The position numbers were made by a program, and so were the translations under genes. Below are positions 25,419-33,873 of a stretch of 37,178 nt of DNA, in pieces (position 1 is the first letter of the stretch; every line of letters starts with the position of its first letter). The notes beneath the pieces were generated by a model. It was given only the letters and a program-made list of their open reading frames with translations. It had not been told where the DNA came from and did no database searches. The stretch comes from CAYGGE01 sp966250865 (GTDB taxonomy: Bacteria > Patescibacteriota > UBA1384 > CAYGGE01): the NCBI GenBank assembly GCA_966250865.1, contig CBINIT010000006.1, forward strand, positions 1 through 37,178, written 5' to 3'.

Positions 25419-26417
25419 CTATTGTATCACGTTTTCCTCGGTAATATCAGGTAAAACGAGCGGTTTTTTGGCAAGACAAGCCGCCAATGCCTTCAAGCCA
25501 AAGAGTGGTTCAAGAATAGATTGCTTGCTTACGATGTCGAGGTCGAGGAGAAAACGGTAGATCGCTCGGAGTTCGACGAAAGAGTATTGACGAAGCTGTC
25601 CTTGGATCTTCTCTGCAACAAAAGGATGGAGACTGAGGTGCTTCGCGAGTTGATGGCGGGGCACCTGCCGTTCGAGCGCATCGGCCACCAAGATCATATT
25701 TCGATAGTGGCCAGCAACCAAACTAAGCAGGCCGTGTCCTGATTCTTCCGGGTCAACCAGGGCAAGTAACTTACTGGCGAGCTTACTATCGCGTGCACCC
25801 AAGGCGTCGGTCAGGGCAAAAACGGAATCGAGACCGGTCTTGGGAAGCGTAAGCGCCTCAATGTCAGCATCCTCTATCTTACCCTCTTTAGTGGGCTGAG
25901 AAGCAAAGAGTGCAAGCTTCTCAAGTTCACCGTCAACCAGCCACAGATCGCTACCCAAACGCTCAGCGAGCAACTGGGGCTGTCTGGCATTCAAGGCAAG
26001 GTCCTTCTCCTCTGCCAATTTCTTGATGAATGTGCTAAGCGCTGGACCAGTAAGAAGATCAAAGGCCTCAGCCTGTTTTGGCTTATCGAGGGCCGTAAAG
26101 AGTTTACTCCGACCGTCTGGCTTTCCGGTTTCGTAAAAAAACAGCACGGTCGAGCTCGGAACGCCTGCCAGTTCGGTGACTACCCCGTCGGCCACCTCTT
26201 TCTTTCCTTTGGTTAAGAGATCACGAACAATGACAAGCCGGTTCTTAGCTAAAAACGGGAGCGTCTGCACCTGTCGGCGGAATTCATCCACCGTCAGCGT
26301 TTCGCCTTCAAGCATGGCAAGATCGGTATCGCCCGAAGTCTTAAGATAGCGCTGCTTAATTTGCTGCAGCTTCTTGAAGCTTCGGTACGTATCGGGACCA
26401 TGAAGAAAGTAGATCAT
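25419..26417 (-). CDS. holA: DNA polymerase III subunit delta
   Basis: The 332-residue protein matches HolA in length and layout: an AAA+-like N-terminal domain starting MIYFLHGPDTYRS (no functional Walker A, as usual), the segment LPFLAKNRLVIVRDLL, a middle lid domain (LWLVDGELEKLALF) and a C-terminal helical collar domain (SLVAGHYRNMILVADAL). Delta opens the beta clamp in the clamp loader. No Shine-Dalgarno sequence; the -10 box predicts a leader of about 3 bases. Confidence 0.92.
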   Translation of the reverse strand: MIYFLHGPDTYRSFKKLQQIKQRYLKTSGDTDLAMLEGETLTVDEFRRQVQTLPFLAKNRLVIVRDLLTKGKKEVADGVVTELAGVPSSTVLFFYETGKPDGRSKLFTALDKPKQAEAFDLLTGPALSTFIKKLAEEKDLALNARQPQLLAERLGSDLWLVDGELEKLALFASQPTKEGKIEDADIEALTLPKTGLDSVFALTDALGARDSKLASKLLALVDPEESGHGLLSLVAGHYRNMILVADALERQVPRHQLAKHLSLHPFVAEKIQGQLRQYSFVELRAIYRFLLDLDIVSKQSILEPLFGLKALAACLAKKPLVLPDITEENVIQ

Positions 26418-26426
26418 AGCTTATGT

Positions 26427-26455
26427 ATTGTACCCTAACAGGTTGACAAGAGCAA
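26427..26455 (-). promoter_or_regulatory. Promoter of the holA operon
   Basis: Minus-strand TTGCTC, 17-base spacer, TACAAT; start near 26420, 3 bases before the ATG. It overlaps the divergent promoter at 26443-26471. Confidence 0.5.
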
Positions 26456-26471
26456 AGAAAACCTGTATGAT
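26443..26471 (+). promoter_or_regulatory. Near-consensus promoter of the 26556 gene
   Basis: TTGACA, 17-base spacer, TATGAT; start near 26478. A stem TTGTC/GACAA (26479-26483 with 26493-26497) begins at the start site, and a CTGCA/TGCAG hairpin follows. Confidence 0.82.
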
Positions 26472-26555
26472 GCTCTGTTTGTCGCTAACGCTGACAACAA
26501 AACCTGGAAACAGTCTGCATGGTGCAGCTGTATAGATCGGTGAAGGAAGTGGTGG

Positions 26556-27062
26556 ATGAATAATCCGTGGTCGAGAGTGTTCTGGGTACTGAGTCTGCTG
26601 CTCATCGGGGTCGCTGGTACTGCCGCCTTCCAGGCCTACAAGCCAGGATTCGAGGCAGGACCAGCAGCCGCTTCAGAGATCATCGCTCTGCAAAGCAGCT
26701 TGAGAATGGTGTATGGGTTCAGCTTGGGGGCGATCATCTGCGCTGCGCTCTCGCTAGGAATTGCAGTGGCGACGCGCCAGCAGGCGCCTAACAACGAGCT
26801 GGACATATGGGAGATCCGTCTCCCCTTGAGCCCTCGCGTCCTCGCATGGACTAGCGGCTGCTGCCTCATCATTGGGACAATCTTACGTGGGGTCGTTACA
26901 ACCTACCAAGGCGACCCACAGTTCGGTATCAACGCTGACGACAGTGAGAGGCTGACCATCATCAGCTACATCGCCGCTGCCTGCTGGACCGCTGGACTGT
27001 TGACTGGATTTCCGGCGCTGATCGCCGGCATAATCACCATTCGGAGGAAGAAACGGCGCTAG
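26556..27062 (+). CDS. Small four-helix membrane protein, unknown function
   Basis: The 168-residue protein has four predicted membrane segments (about 9-27, 50-73, 93-114, 137-160) and a basic C-terminus RRKKRR that should lie inside the cell. It has its own strong promoter, a leader of about 78 bases with hairpins, a GGAAGTGG ribosome site and its own terminator. Codon choice looks GC-richer than in holA. No family recognised. Confidence 0.75.
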   Translation: MNNPWSRVFWVLSLLLIGVAGTAAFQAYKPGFEAGPAAASEIIALQSSLRMVYGFSLGAIICAALSLGIAVATRQQAPNNELDIWEIRLPLSPRVLAWTSGCCLIIGTILRGVVTTYQGDPQFGINADDSERLTIISYIAAACWTAGLLTGFPALIAGIITIRRKKRR

Positions 27063-27080
27063 ATGCCGGGCACAGGGTGC

Positions 27081-27121
27081 GAAGGGTCGCGGGACACAGT
27101 TCCGCGGCCCTTCTGCGTTTT
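27081..27121 (+). terminator. Terminator after the 26556-27062 gene
   Basis: GAAGGGTCGCGG (27081-27092) pairs with CCGCGGCCCTTC (27102-27113, one G-T pair), followed by TGCGTTTTA. Confidence 0.75.
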
Positions 27122-27126
27122 ACTGG

Positions 27127-27156
27127 TTGACAACAAGCATATAAACAGGCTAGAAT
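27127..27156 (+). promoter_or_regulatory. Near-consensus promoter of the 27213 gene
   Basis: TTGACA, 18-base spacer, TAGAAT; start near 27163. The leader contains a perfect palindrome GATGACAGCTGTCATC (27176-27191). Confidence 0.8.
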
Positions 27157-27212
27157 TCGCTTACCGAGAACTCTTGATGACAGCTGTCATCCCTACCTTC
27201 AGGAACAAACAA

Positions 27213-27722
27213 ATGGAAGCGATAGTCGGCCTACTCATCAGCATCCTGCTCGTAGCCCTGGGCATCCGTACCTTCCGGTCAGGAAAGCTCCGGCTGTTGG
27301 TCCACGATGACAACGAACGGACCATCGACTTGAAAGAGACGGGAGCCATGACGGTTAAGGAACAGGAGCGTAAGGGCGGACGGTTCTTCGTCAAAACCCA
27401 GTGCCTCCAGCGGTCCAGTACACCCGATCTCTGGCTTAGCATCGAGCATGCGGTGCCACTCTCGACTGCCTGTGAGATGACTGGCAAACGCCTCTACCGC
27501 CCTGTTCTACTGGTCTCGAAGCAGAAACAGCTCTACATCGGGTATCCAGACCAGGCTGTTCCCGTGCGGGGAGATCCAGCCGTCCCTGAGACGCTGCACC
27601 TGCTCATCATCGATGAGTACATCCATGGCTGCTACAACCAGCAGGCCCTCGGCGCAACATTGGCAGTAGTCGGCGTGCTGATGTTGATCGGCACAGTACT
27701 ACGGCACTTCGTCGCTTACTGA
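27213..27722 (+). CDS. Small two-helix membrane protein, unknown function
   Basis: The 169-residue protein begins MEAIVGLLISILLVALGIRT, a membrane segment, and ends with a second one (about 145-165). The part between is soluble and beta-rich. The ATG at 27213 is chosen because AGGA precedes it and the promoter lies at 27127-27156; an in-frame ATG at 27177 falls within the leader palindrome and reading from 27063 would start before the promoter. It ends in TGA, the only TGA stop in the window. If UGA were not read as stop, the frame would run to a TAG at 27801-27803 through a hairpin. No family recognised. Confidence 0.75.
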   Translation: MEAIVGLLISILLVALGIRTFRSGKLRLLVHDDNERTIDLKETGAMTVKEQERKGGRFFVKTQCLQRSSTPDLWLSIEHAVPLSTACEMTGKRLYRPVLLVSKQKQLYIGYPDQAVPVRGDPAVPETLHLLIIDEYIHGCYNQQALGATLAVVGVLMLIGTVLRHFVAY

Positions 27723-27730
27723 GCGGAAAG

Positions 27731-27758
27731 CCACCGCGGGGCGCTGTCCCTGCGGTGG
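27731..27758. terminator. Strong hairpin between convergent genes
   Basis: CCACCGC (27731-27737) pairs with GCGGTGG (27752-27758), with inner GGGGC/GTCCC pairing. On the minus strand CTTTCC follows; on the plus strand a C-rich then T-rich stretch. Probable bidirectional terminator. Confidence 0.55.
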
Positions 27759-27767
27759 TCACCCCCC

Positions 27768-28586
27768 CTATTTCTTATTCAAGAGTTCAATTGCGGCAAG
27801 TAGGCCGCTTTTTTGTTGCTCCCAATCCGATCCCCAACGAGTACTCGCCTCAATTTCAATATAAGCGATATCATTTTCTTCGCACCAGCCACGAGCTGTT
27901 CCGGTCTGTTTGAGGTCTTCCCACTCCTTGTCAGTGCTTAACCGAAATCCAGTCTTCTCGGAGAAAAGCTTTGCTACTTCTCGGGCCAATGGTTGTTTGT
28001 TGGCCATTACGTCACGACCCGCGCTATGGAAAGCGATAACCAGTTCAATGTCCTCTTTAGCAACTAATTCAGTTAACGCTTTTATCTCGGGCTCCGACGC
28101 CCCTTTCTCCCCACAAAAGACCTTTGTTCGCTCCTGGTAATTCTTACCATGATTCCAATCAGACTGAGACTGGAAATTTTTCGTTGGGTAATTGCGATTT
28201 AAGTCGACATTGCGGCCATTAAACCGGCCGATTCGTCCGCCGTTAAAATAGTCAGGATTCTTTTGAGCCAGTGCAAAGCCGTCTGGGTTGAGACACGGAA
28301 TGATCTGAACCGTCAGATTGCTCAGTGCCTGAGGGTTGTCGTTCAGCCAGCACAATATATGGCGCATCAGCTTTACTGTTCCTACTTCGTTTCCATGAGT
28401 ACCACCGACAAGGAGAATCTTTAGAGCACCCTCGCCTACAACATAAAAATCAACCTCGCGGCCTTCTGTTGACCGTGTAAGCACCTGTTTTTCAAGCGCG
28501 TCGTTAGGAACTAGCTCCTGGTTCTGCCACATACCAACCAGACCGCGGGCTATTCCACCGATGCGCTTCTTCCACCGCGAGATCAT
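27768..28586 (-). CDS. M14-family zinc carboxypeptidase (murein peptide amidase-like)
   Basis: The 272-residue protein has the M14 zinc ligands His64 and Glu67 (GGTHGNE), substrate-binding Arg near 131 (NVDLNRNYP), the third ligand His187 (IAFHSAG) and a late Glu in YIEIEAS. The layout is that of the MpaA/DUF2817-like group, which cleave cell-wall peptides. No clear signal peptide, so it may act in the cytoplasm on recycled muropeptides; this is inference. AAAGGAG precedes the ATG, 9 bases after polA, so the two are co-transcribed. Confidence 0.87.
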   Translation of the reverse strand: MISRWKKRIGGIARGLVGMWQNQELVPNDALEKQVLTRSTEGREVDFYVVGEGALKILLVGGTHGNEVGTVKLMRHILCWLNDNPQALSNLTVQIIPCLNPDGFALAQKNPDYFNGGRIGRFNGRNVDLNRNYPTKNFQSQSDWNHGKNYQERTKVFCGEKGASEPEIKALTELVAKEDIELVIAFHSAGRDVMANKQPLAREVAKLFSEKTGFRLSTDKEWEDLKQTGTARGWCEENDIAYIEIEASTRWGSDWEQQKSGLLAAIELLNKK

Positions 28587-28595
28587 AGAACTCCT

Positions 28596-31361
28596 TTAGA
28601 ACGAGAGCTTCTCCATCTCATCCCAGTTGTCGCCCACTTTTGCCTCAGCAAGCAGGGGTACGGAAAGATCGCCAACCGATTCCATTTGTTGTTTTACGTT
28701 TTTTGAAAATACCTCTATTTCAGCCTCAGGTACTTCAAACACCAGTTCATCGTGGACCTGAAGTAACATCTTTGATTCATGCTGCTCGAGTACGCCAGAG
28801 TGTGCAACCTTGATCATGGCCATCTTCATAATGTCGGCCGCTGTTCCCTGGACTGGCATATTCGTCGCCACTCGTTCCGCTCCTCCGCGGACAGCAAAGT
28901 TACTCGAGTTAATTTCGGGAATGTAGCGTCGTCGACCAAAGATTGTTTCCACATAACCGGTCTGCTTCGCTTGTTTTAATGTCTCATCGAGAAACTTTCG
29001 CACCCCTGCATAGGTCGTGAAGTATTTGTCGATATATTCCTTCGCCTGCTTCATCGGTACGCCTAGCTGATAGGCAGTTGAATAGGCGCCTTGACCATAC
29101 AAGACGGCAAAGTTCAGGGTCTTACCAACTCGCCTATCGACCCCCAAGGTATCGGCTACTTCTTGGTGAATATCGCGGTTTTCAGCAAAGGCCTTAATCA
29201 AGTTCTTATCACCCGAAAGGTGGGCGACCACCCGTAGTTCAATCTGGGAGTAGTCGATTGAAACGAGTTTATACCCCTTCTCAGCAACAAAGGCCCGGCG
29301 AGTCTGGCGACCTAAGTCAGTACGAATCGGAATGTTCTGAAGGTTCGGGTCTAGGCTCGCTAAGCGTCCTGTGGCCGCCGTCGTCTGGCTGTAACTTGTA
29401 TGGATTCGCTGATTAGCATCAACAACAGTGGGTAGCGTTTCAATATAGGTAGACAACAGCTTGGTAATTTCTCGGTATTCGAAGAGGAGGTCAACAATCG
29501 GATGCATGCCCTTGAGTTTCTCGAGCTCCGAGGCTGCTGTCGAGATACCTGTCTTAGTCTTCTTCAGATCAGGATGAGTCAGGCCAAGTTTATCGAACAG
29601 AATCGTCGCTAGCTGCTGGGTAGAGTTAATATTAAACTCCTGACCGGCATGGTGGTAGATTTCCTTCACCAGTTCATCAACCCGCTTCTTGAGTCGTTTA
29701 GCCATGTCGGTCAAGTAATCGCAGTCGAGCTTAATACCCGCCTCTTCCATCTCCCCGAGGACTGGTACAAGTGGCATTTCGAGATCATAAAAGACATTAT
29801 GCAGCGTACTGTCATCAATTTGTGGCGCAAAACGATGATACAACCGAAGCGTGCAGTCGGCATCTTCAGCGGCATACTCTGCCACCTTGTCGATCGGCGC
29901 GTTGGCAATGGAATCGAGCTTCTTCACACCAATAAGATCAGCCAGCGGAATCTTCTCTACGCCGAGTTCAACAAAGCTGACGGCATCCAGACCGTGCTGA
30001 CGGTTGCCAGGGTTAATGATAAACGAAGCGATCATCGTATCGAAGAAAAGCGGCGCTACCGTAATACCTTCTTTGCGGATAGCCAGCCAGTCATACTTCG
30101 CATTATGCCCCACCTTCTTGATTCGCGGATCTTCAAGAATAGGTTTCAGCTCATCGAGAATGGCCTTGCGCTTAATCTTCGCCCAGTCGGAGTTGAGCGC
30201 GACGTACCAGGCCTCCCCTTCTTTGACCGCAAATGACAAGCCGACTACCGGACCATTCAGATAGTCAGTTTCCGTGTCGACAACCAATAGCTCAGCTTTT
30301 TTCAGTACCTTTACGAGATTATCGAACTTCTGTTGCGAATCGACTAAATGATAATCCTTGCCAATAACTTTTGAAGCAATCTCCTTGCCTTCACTTGGCC
30401 CAAACAGACTCGCTTGGTTAGCCGATTCAGGCTTTGCCTCGTCCTTCGAGACTTCGCCCAAATCACCTTCCGGCAGGCGGGGTAATAAGGAGCGAAACTC
30501 CAGTTCCTGGAAGAGTTCGATCGCCTTTGGCCGATCGTAGTTCTTCAGCTCTGCCTCTTTCAGGTCAAGCTCAATGGGCACATCACAGACAATCCGCGAC
30601 AAATGCTGGCTGTCGTAGGCTTGCTGTTTGCCATCGAGCAAGATCTGGCGAATACGGGGCGTGATCTTCACTGGCGATTTGTCTGGATCACCCTTTTCAA
30701 GATATTCATAGAGCGCGTCAAGTGAGCCGAAGGCTTGGATTAATGTGCTCGCTGTCTTTTCACCGATGCCATCGACACCCGGGATGTTATCTGATGCATC
30801 ACCCTTGAGCGCCTTGAAGTCGACAAACTGTTCAGGACCAAGGCCATACTTCTCTTTCACCGCTTCGCTATCGTAGATGACGGTATCGGTAAAGCCTTTG
30901 CGCATCGTGTAGACTTTGACCAAATGATTAACGAGCTGGAGCGTATCCATGTCGCCGGTCACAATCATTGTTTCGACATTTTCTTTTTTAGCTTGTACCG
31001 AAATAGTCCCAATCACATCGTCAGCCTCAAAGCCTTTCACCGAAAAGATGGGGATGTTCAACGTTCGGACTATCTCCTTCACTCGATCAAACTGCTCGTA
31101 AAGATCATCGGGCGCTTTAGCACGAGTCGCCTTGTACTCTTTATATGCTTCATGTCGGAAGGTTGGCCCAGCGAGGTCAAAGGCCACCGCTGCATACTCC
31201 GGTTCGAGGTCATGGATGGCTTTCAATAACAACGTGGTAAAACCGTAAACTGCATTTACCAACTCACCGCTTTTCGTAGTAAGCGGCGGTAGAGCATGGT
31301 AGGCACGATGGATGAGGGCATTCCCGTCAACAAGGACGAGTCGTTTGAGTTTCTTTGGCAT
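28596..31361 (-). CDS. polA: DNA polymerase I
   Basis: The 921-residue protein has all three domains. The 5'-3' exonuclease has VLVDGNALIHRAYHALP, the FEADDVIG acidic motif and a helix-hairpin-helix (GVDGIGEKTASTL). The 3'-5' exonuclease looks active: VVDTETD, HNAKYDWL and YAAEDAD motifs are present. The polymerase has motif A DYSQIELR (Asp703), the O-helix RRVGKTLNFAVLYG (Phe751, Tyr755) and motif C QVHDE (868-872). It acts in Okazaki-fragment maturation and repair. The -10 box ends 6 bases before the ATG. Confidence 0.98.
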   Translation of the reverse strand: MPKKLKRLVLVDGNALIHRAYHALPPLTTKSGELVNAVYGFTTLLLKAIHDLEPEYAAVAFDLAGPTFRHEAYKEYKATRAKAPDDLYEQFDRVKEIVRTLNIPIFSVKGFEADDVIGTISVQAKKENVETMIVTGDMDTLQLVNHLVKVYTMRKGFTDTVIYDSEAVKEKYGLGPEQFVDFKALKGDASDNIPGVDGIGEKTASTLIQAFGSLDALYEYLEKGDPDKSPVKITPRIRQILLDGKQQAYDSQHLSRIVCDVPIELDLKEAELKNYDRPKAIELFQELEFRSLLPRLPEGDLGEVSKDEAKPESANQASLFGPSEGKEIASKVIGKDYHLVDSQQKFDNLVKVLKKAELLVVDTETDYLNGPVVGLSFAVKEGEAWYVALNSDWAKIKRKAILDELKPILEDPRIKKVGHNAKYDWLAIRKEGITVAPLFFDTMIASFIINPGNRQHGLDAVSFVELGVEKIPLADLIGVKKLDSIANAPIDKVAEYAAEDADCTLRLYHRFAPQIDDSTLHNVFYDLEMPLVPVLGEMEEAGIKLDCDYLTDMAKRLKKRVDELVKEIYHHAGQEFNINSTQQLATILFDKLGLTHPDLKKTKTGISTAASELEKLKGMHPIVDLLFEYREITKLLSTYIETLPTVVDANQRIHTSYSQTTAATGRLASLDPNLQNIPIRTDLGRQTRRAFVAEKGYKLVSIDYSQIELRVVAHLSGDKNLIKAFAENRDIHQEVADTLGVDRRVGKTLNFAVLYGQGAYSTAYQLGVPMKQAKEYIDKYFTTYAGVRKFLDETLKQAKQTGYVETIFGRRRYIPEINSSNFAVRGGAERVATNMPVQGTAADIMKMAMIKVAHSGVLEQHESKMLLQVHDELVFEVPEAEIEVFSKNVKQQMESVGDLSVPLLAEAKVGDNWDEMEKLSF

Positions 31362-31367
31362 GCCCCC

Positions 31368-31396
31368 AGTATATATGAGATCTCTCGAGTTGATAA
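31368..31396 (-). promoter_or_regulatory. Leaderless-type promoter of polA
   Basis: Minus-strand TTATCA, 17-base spacer, TATACT, then 6 bases and the ATG. The start would be the A of the ATG. Confidence 0.65.
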
Positions 31397-31399
31397 GGT

Positions 31400-32689
31400 C
31401 TAACGCTTCTTCAGCTCTTCCCTCACCACTTCTTGATCAGTCCACGGAATATGCTCCGTACCAATAACCCGATGGGTTAAGGCACCCATACCGGTAACGA
31501 GAACAACGTCACCTTTTTTAGCCATGCTTAATGCTTTCCGAATCGCCTCCCTGCGGTCGGAAATGGTGAGGAAGTTTTCGCCTTCTTTCATGGGATGATT
31601 TTTGCTCGCCCCTCGTGGCACGCCCTTGGCAATCTCTTCAACAATTTTGACCGGATCTTCGGTATAGGGCTCTTCATCGGTTAAGATAACTACGTCAGCA
31701 TTACGACCAGCAATCGCACCCATAATCGGTCGCTTGGTCTTGTCCCGATCCCCCGTTGCGCCAAAGACATGAATAATCTTGCCGGTAGTCGCTGGGCGAA
31801 GGGTTTCGTAAATCTTTTCGAACGAGTCGGGGGTATGAGCATAGTCAACGATAGCCGTAAAATCCTGTCCCTCGTCAATCCGCTCCATACGTCCTTTGAC
31901 CGATGCTAACGATTCGATTGCTGACTTAACGGTAGGCAGCGGGATGCCTAACCCTACGGCCACCGTCGCTGCGGCGAGCATGTTTGAGACATTAAATCGA
32001 CCAGGCAACGTACTGTTAATCAAGATCTCACCGGCCGGCGTGACCAAGATGAAAGAGCTCTTGGTTGCCATCGCATCGAAGGTCACTTTTTTAGCGGTGA
32101 TATGCGCCTTATGTTCAAGACCATAGGTCAGCTTCTTATCGGCTGGGAAACGGTAAAAGTAGGTACTGTTTTTGTCGTCGATGTTAACTACGGAAAGGTT
32201 TGGCCGATTGGCAAACATCTTTCCTTTAGCTTCGCGATACTCTTCAAACGTCTTATGGTAGTCCAAGTGATCGTGAGTGAGATTAGTAAAAACCGCTACG
32301 TGGTAGTCGATACCAAAGGTTCGCCATTGAGCCAGGGAGTGGCTGGTCGTTTCAATTACAGCATACTGACAGCCAGCCTCAACCATATCCCGCAACAGCT
32401 TCTGCAATTGAAAGGGCGGCAGGGTGCCCATGTTGGTTTCATTCGCCCATTCTTTTTCACCAATTTTAAACATGACCGTTGAGAGCAAGCCAACCTTATA
32501 TCCAGCCGCTTCGATAATCTTGGCGACAAGATGGCTAGTGGTTGTCTTCCCCTTGGTTCCCGTAACACCGATAATAATCATCTTCCGGGCTGGAAAACCA
32601 TAAAGATTAGCAGCGGCTACGCCACGTAGTTTATGGCTCGCTAGTATAGCTGAGTCGGGAAGCATCTTACGAAGGAGTTTCTTAATCAT
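31400..32689 (-). CDS. murE: MurE-like UDP-MurNAc-tripeptide synthetase
   Basis: The 429-residue Mur ligase has the ATP loop GVTGTKGKTTTSH (41-53), the ETTSHSLAQ segment typical of MurE, the FTNLTHDHLDYHKTFEEY region and a C-terminal domain with FGATGDRDKTKRP. It adds the third amino acid to UDP-MurNAc-L-Ala-D-Glu. It is shorter than usual (about 490) because the N-terminal UDP-binding domain is trimmed to about 35 residues. The DNPR motif that selects meso-diaminopimelate is replaced by TDEEPYTEDP, so the amino acid added is uncertain. Leaderless-type promoter. Confidence 0.88.
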   Translation of the reverse strand: MIKKLLRKMLPDSAILASHKLRGVAAANLYGFPARKMIIIGVTGTKGKTTTSHLVAKIIEAAGYKVGLLSTVMFKIGEKEWANETNMGTLPPFQLQKLLRDMVEAGCQYAVIETTSHSLAQWRTFGIDYHVAVFTNLTHDHLDYHKTFEEYREAKGKMFANRPNLSVVNIDDKNSTYFYRFPADKKLTYGLEHKAHITAKKVTFDAMATKSSFILVTPAGEILINSTLPGRFNVSNMLAAATVAVGLGIPLPTVKSAIESLASVKGRMERIDEGQDFTAIVDYAHTPDSFEKIYETLRPATTGKIIHVFGATGDRDKTKRPIMGAIAGRNADVVILTDEEPYTEDPVKIVEEIAKGVPRGASKNHPMKEGENFLTISDRREAIRKALSMAKKGDVVLVTGMGALTHRVIGTEHIPWTDQEVVREELKKR

Positions 32690-32695
32690 GGTGTC

Positions 32696-32724
32696 ATGGT
32701 AGCGAGTCCTACAGGAGAACGCAA
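32696..32724 (-). promoter_or_regulatory. Leaderless-type promoter of murE
   Basis: Minus-strand TTGCGT, 17-base spacer, TACCAT, then 6 bases and the ATG. Confidence 0.5.
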
Positions 32725-32753
32725 GAGCTCGACCACCAAAGTATCAGGGTAAA

Positions 32754-33695
32754 TTAGCGACGGCGGATCTGTTGGGCAAACTTGAAGAGGCCATACCACA
32801 AGGGCTGATAGACAAAGTCCCATCCCCCAACCAAATCAACCCGCTCCCCGCCGAATCGCTCTTTAAACTGTGTGAGCCTGGCGTAGTTATGATCGTTCGG
32901 TGCATTCAATGGTGCAACTTGTAGTAGGTCGTAGATCGTGCAATCTTTCTTTTGGGCTCGCTTCATCGCCTCAAAGTGCGCCTTATACGGCGCCATAACG
33001 TTGCGATGCTCATTGCTTGAGGCGCCATAAAGGTAACTTGCCAGGCCATCGTAGTAGGTAATAATGAGAGCGGTCAGCGGTTGGCCATCGTAGGTCGCAA
33101 TGACTAGCTCACCCAGCTTATGTCGAAAGAGCATCTCACAGAGATTCTCAAAATACTCCTTTGACCGAATCGCAAACCCGTTACGAACAGCCGTTGTCCG
33201 GAATAATTCGTAGAATACCTCGACGTCCTTTATATCGGTCGAGAACCGTACCTCGACCCCCTTCTTATTAGCCAATTTTACGTTGTAGCGACCCTTCTCT
33301 TTCATTGATGCGAGGATCGTTGTCTCGTCTTTTGAGATATCTACCTGCTGGCGGTGTTCAGGCTGCGTTTCTTCAAACGCCTTCTGATAGCCTGCGTTGG
33401 TGAGGTCGGCAATTACTGAGCTTTCGCCTTCGCCCAGTGGATTGAAAAGTTCAAGTCGAAAACAGATCGCCTGACTCGAGAATGATTTTGCCTTTTGTGC
33501 CAATTCCTGGAGTACTTCAACTGATACATTGTCCATCGATACTTCAGGTGCATAGAGGAACGTTTTACCCATGCCGAGCTGACGCTCAAGAATAAAAATA
33601 GGGTACTCATCGGGACCCAACGTAGTCTCATGGACGTTCCAGCCATGAGCAGCTTTAAACTCTGCCCAGTATTTTGTTTGAAGGAGACTTTGCAT
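32754..33695 (-). CDS. FemAB-family peptidoglycan bridge aminoacyltransferase (FemX-like)
   Basis: The 313-residue protein has two GNAT-like halves without the long coiled arm of some Fem proteins. It begins LLQTKYWAEFKAAHGW, as in FemX, and has the conserved MKEKGRYNVKLANKKGVEV segment, GQPLTALIITYYDGLASYLYGASS and a C-terminal FKERFGGERVDLVGGWDF. FemX-type enzymes add the first amino acid of the interpeptide bridge from aminoacyl-tRNA. Transcribed separately from murE but in the same direction, 64 bases upstream of it. Confidence 0.9.
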   Translation of the reverse strand: MQSLLQTKYWAEFKAAHGWNVHETTLGPDEYPIFILERQLGMGKTFLYAPEVSMDNVSVEVLQELAQKAKSFSSQAICFRLELFNPLGEGESSVIADLTNAGYQKAFEETQPEHRQQVDISKDETTILASMKEKGRYNVKLANKKGVEVRFSTDIKDVEVFYELFRTTAVRNGFAIRSKEYFENLCEMLFRHKLGELVIATYDGQPLTALIITYYDGLASYLYGASSNEHRNVMAPYKAHFEAMKRAQKKDCTIYDLLQVAPLNAPNDHNYARLTQFKERFGGERVDLVGGWDFVYQPLWYGLFKFAQQIRRR

Positions 33696-33701
33696 GGACT
33701 C

Positions 33702-33730
33702 ATTCTACCGCTGAACCTGACGAATAACAA
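33702..33730 (-). promoter_or_regulatory. Leaderless-type promoter of the FemX-like gene
   Basis: Minus-strand TTGTTA, 17-base spacer, TAGAAT, then 6 bases and the ATG. It is back to back with the promoter at 33739. Confidence 0.65.
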
Positions 33731-33738
33731 GAAAGGGG

Positions 33739-33768
33739 TTGACAGCGGGCACGTTTTTGTCTTATACT
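33739..33768 (+). promoter_or_regulatory. Near-consensus promoter of the 33874 gene
   Basis: TTGACA, 18-base spacer, TATACT; start near 33775. Confidence 0.82.
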
Positions 33769-33772
33769 ACCC

Positions 33773-33823
33773 TGTTCTGTGGGAAAGGGTGTTGCTTCGA
33801 GCAATAGCCTTGCCGACAGAACA
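33773..33823 (+). other. Long 5'-terminal leader hairpin
   Basis: TGTTCTGT (33773-33780) pairs with ACAGAACA (33816-33823). Inside are GG/CC, AAGG/CCTT and a TTGCT-tcg-AGCAA tip. It starts at the predicted transcript start, so the mRNA would open with a 51-base imperfect hairpin. Confidence 0.62.
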
Positions 33824-33873
33824 GAGGCTAGGTTGGCAGCAAAGGATTTGCCTCAAGAATCGGAGCAAGAGTA

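Noticed and set aside
27063..27212. Longer N-terminus for the second small membrane protein
   Set aside because: The stretch contains a terminator and a promoter.
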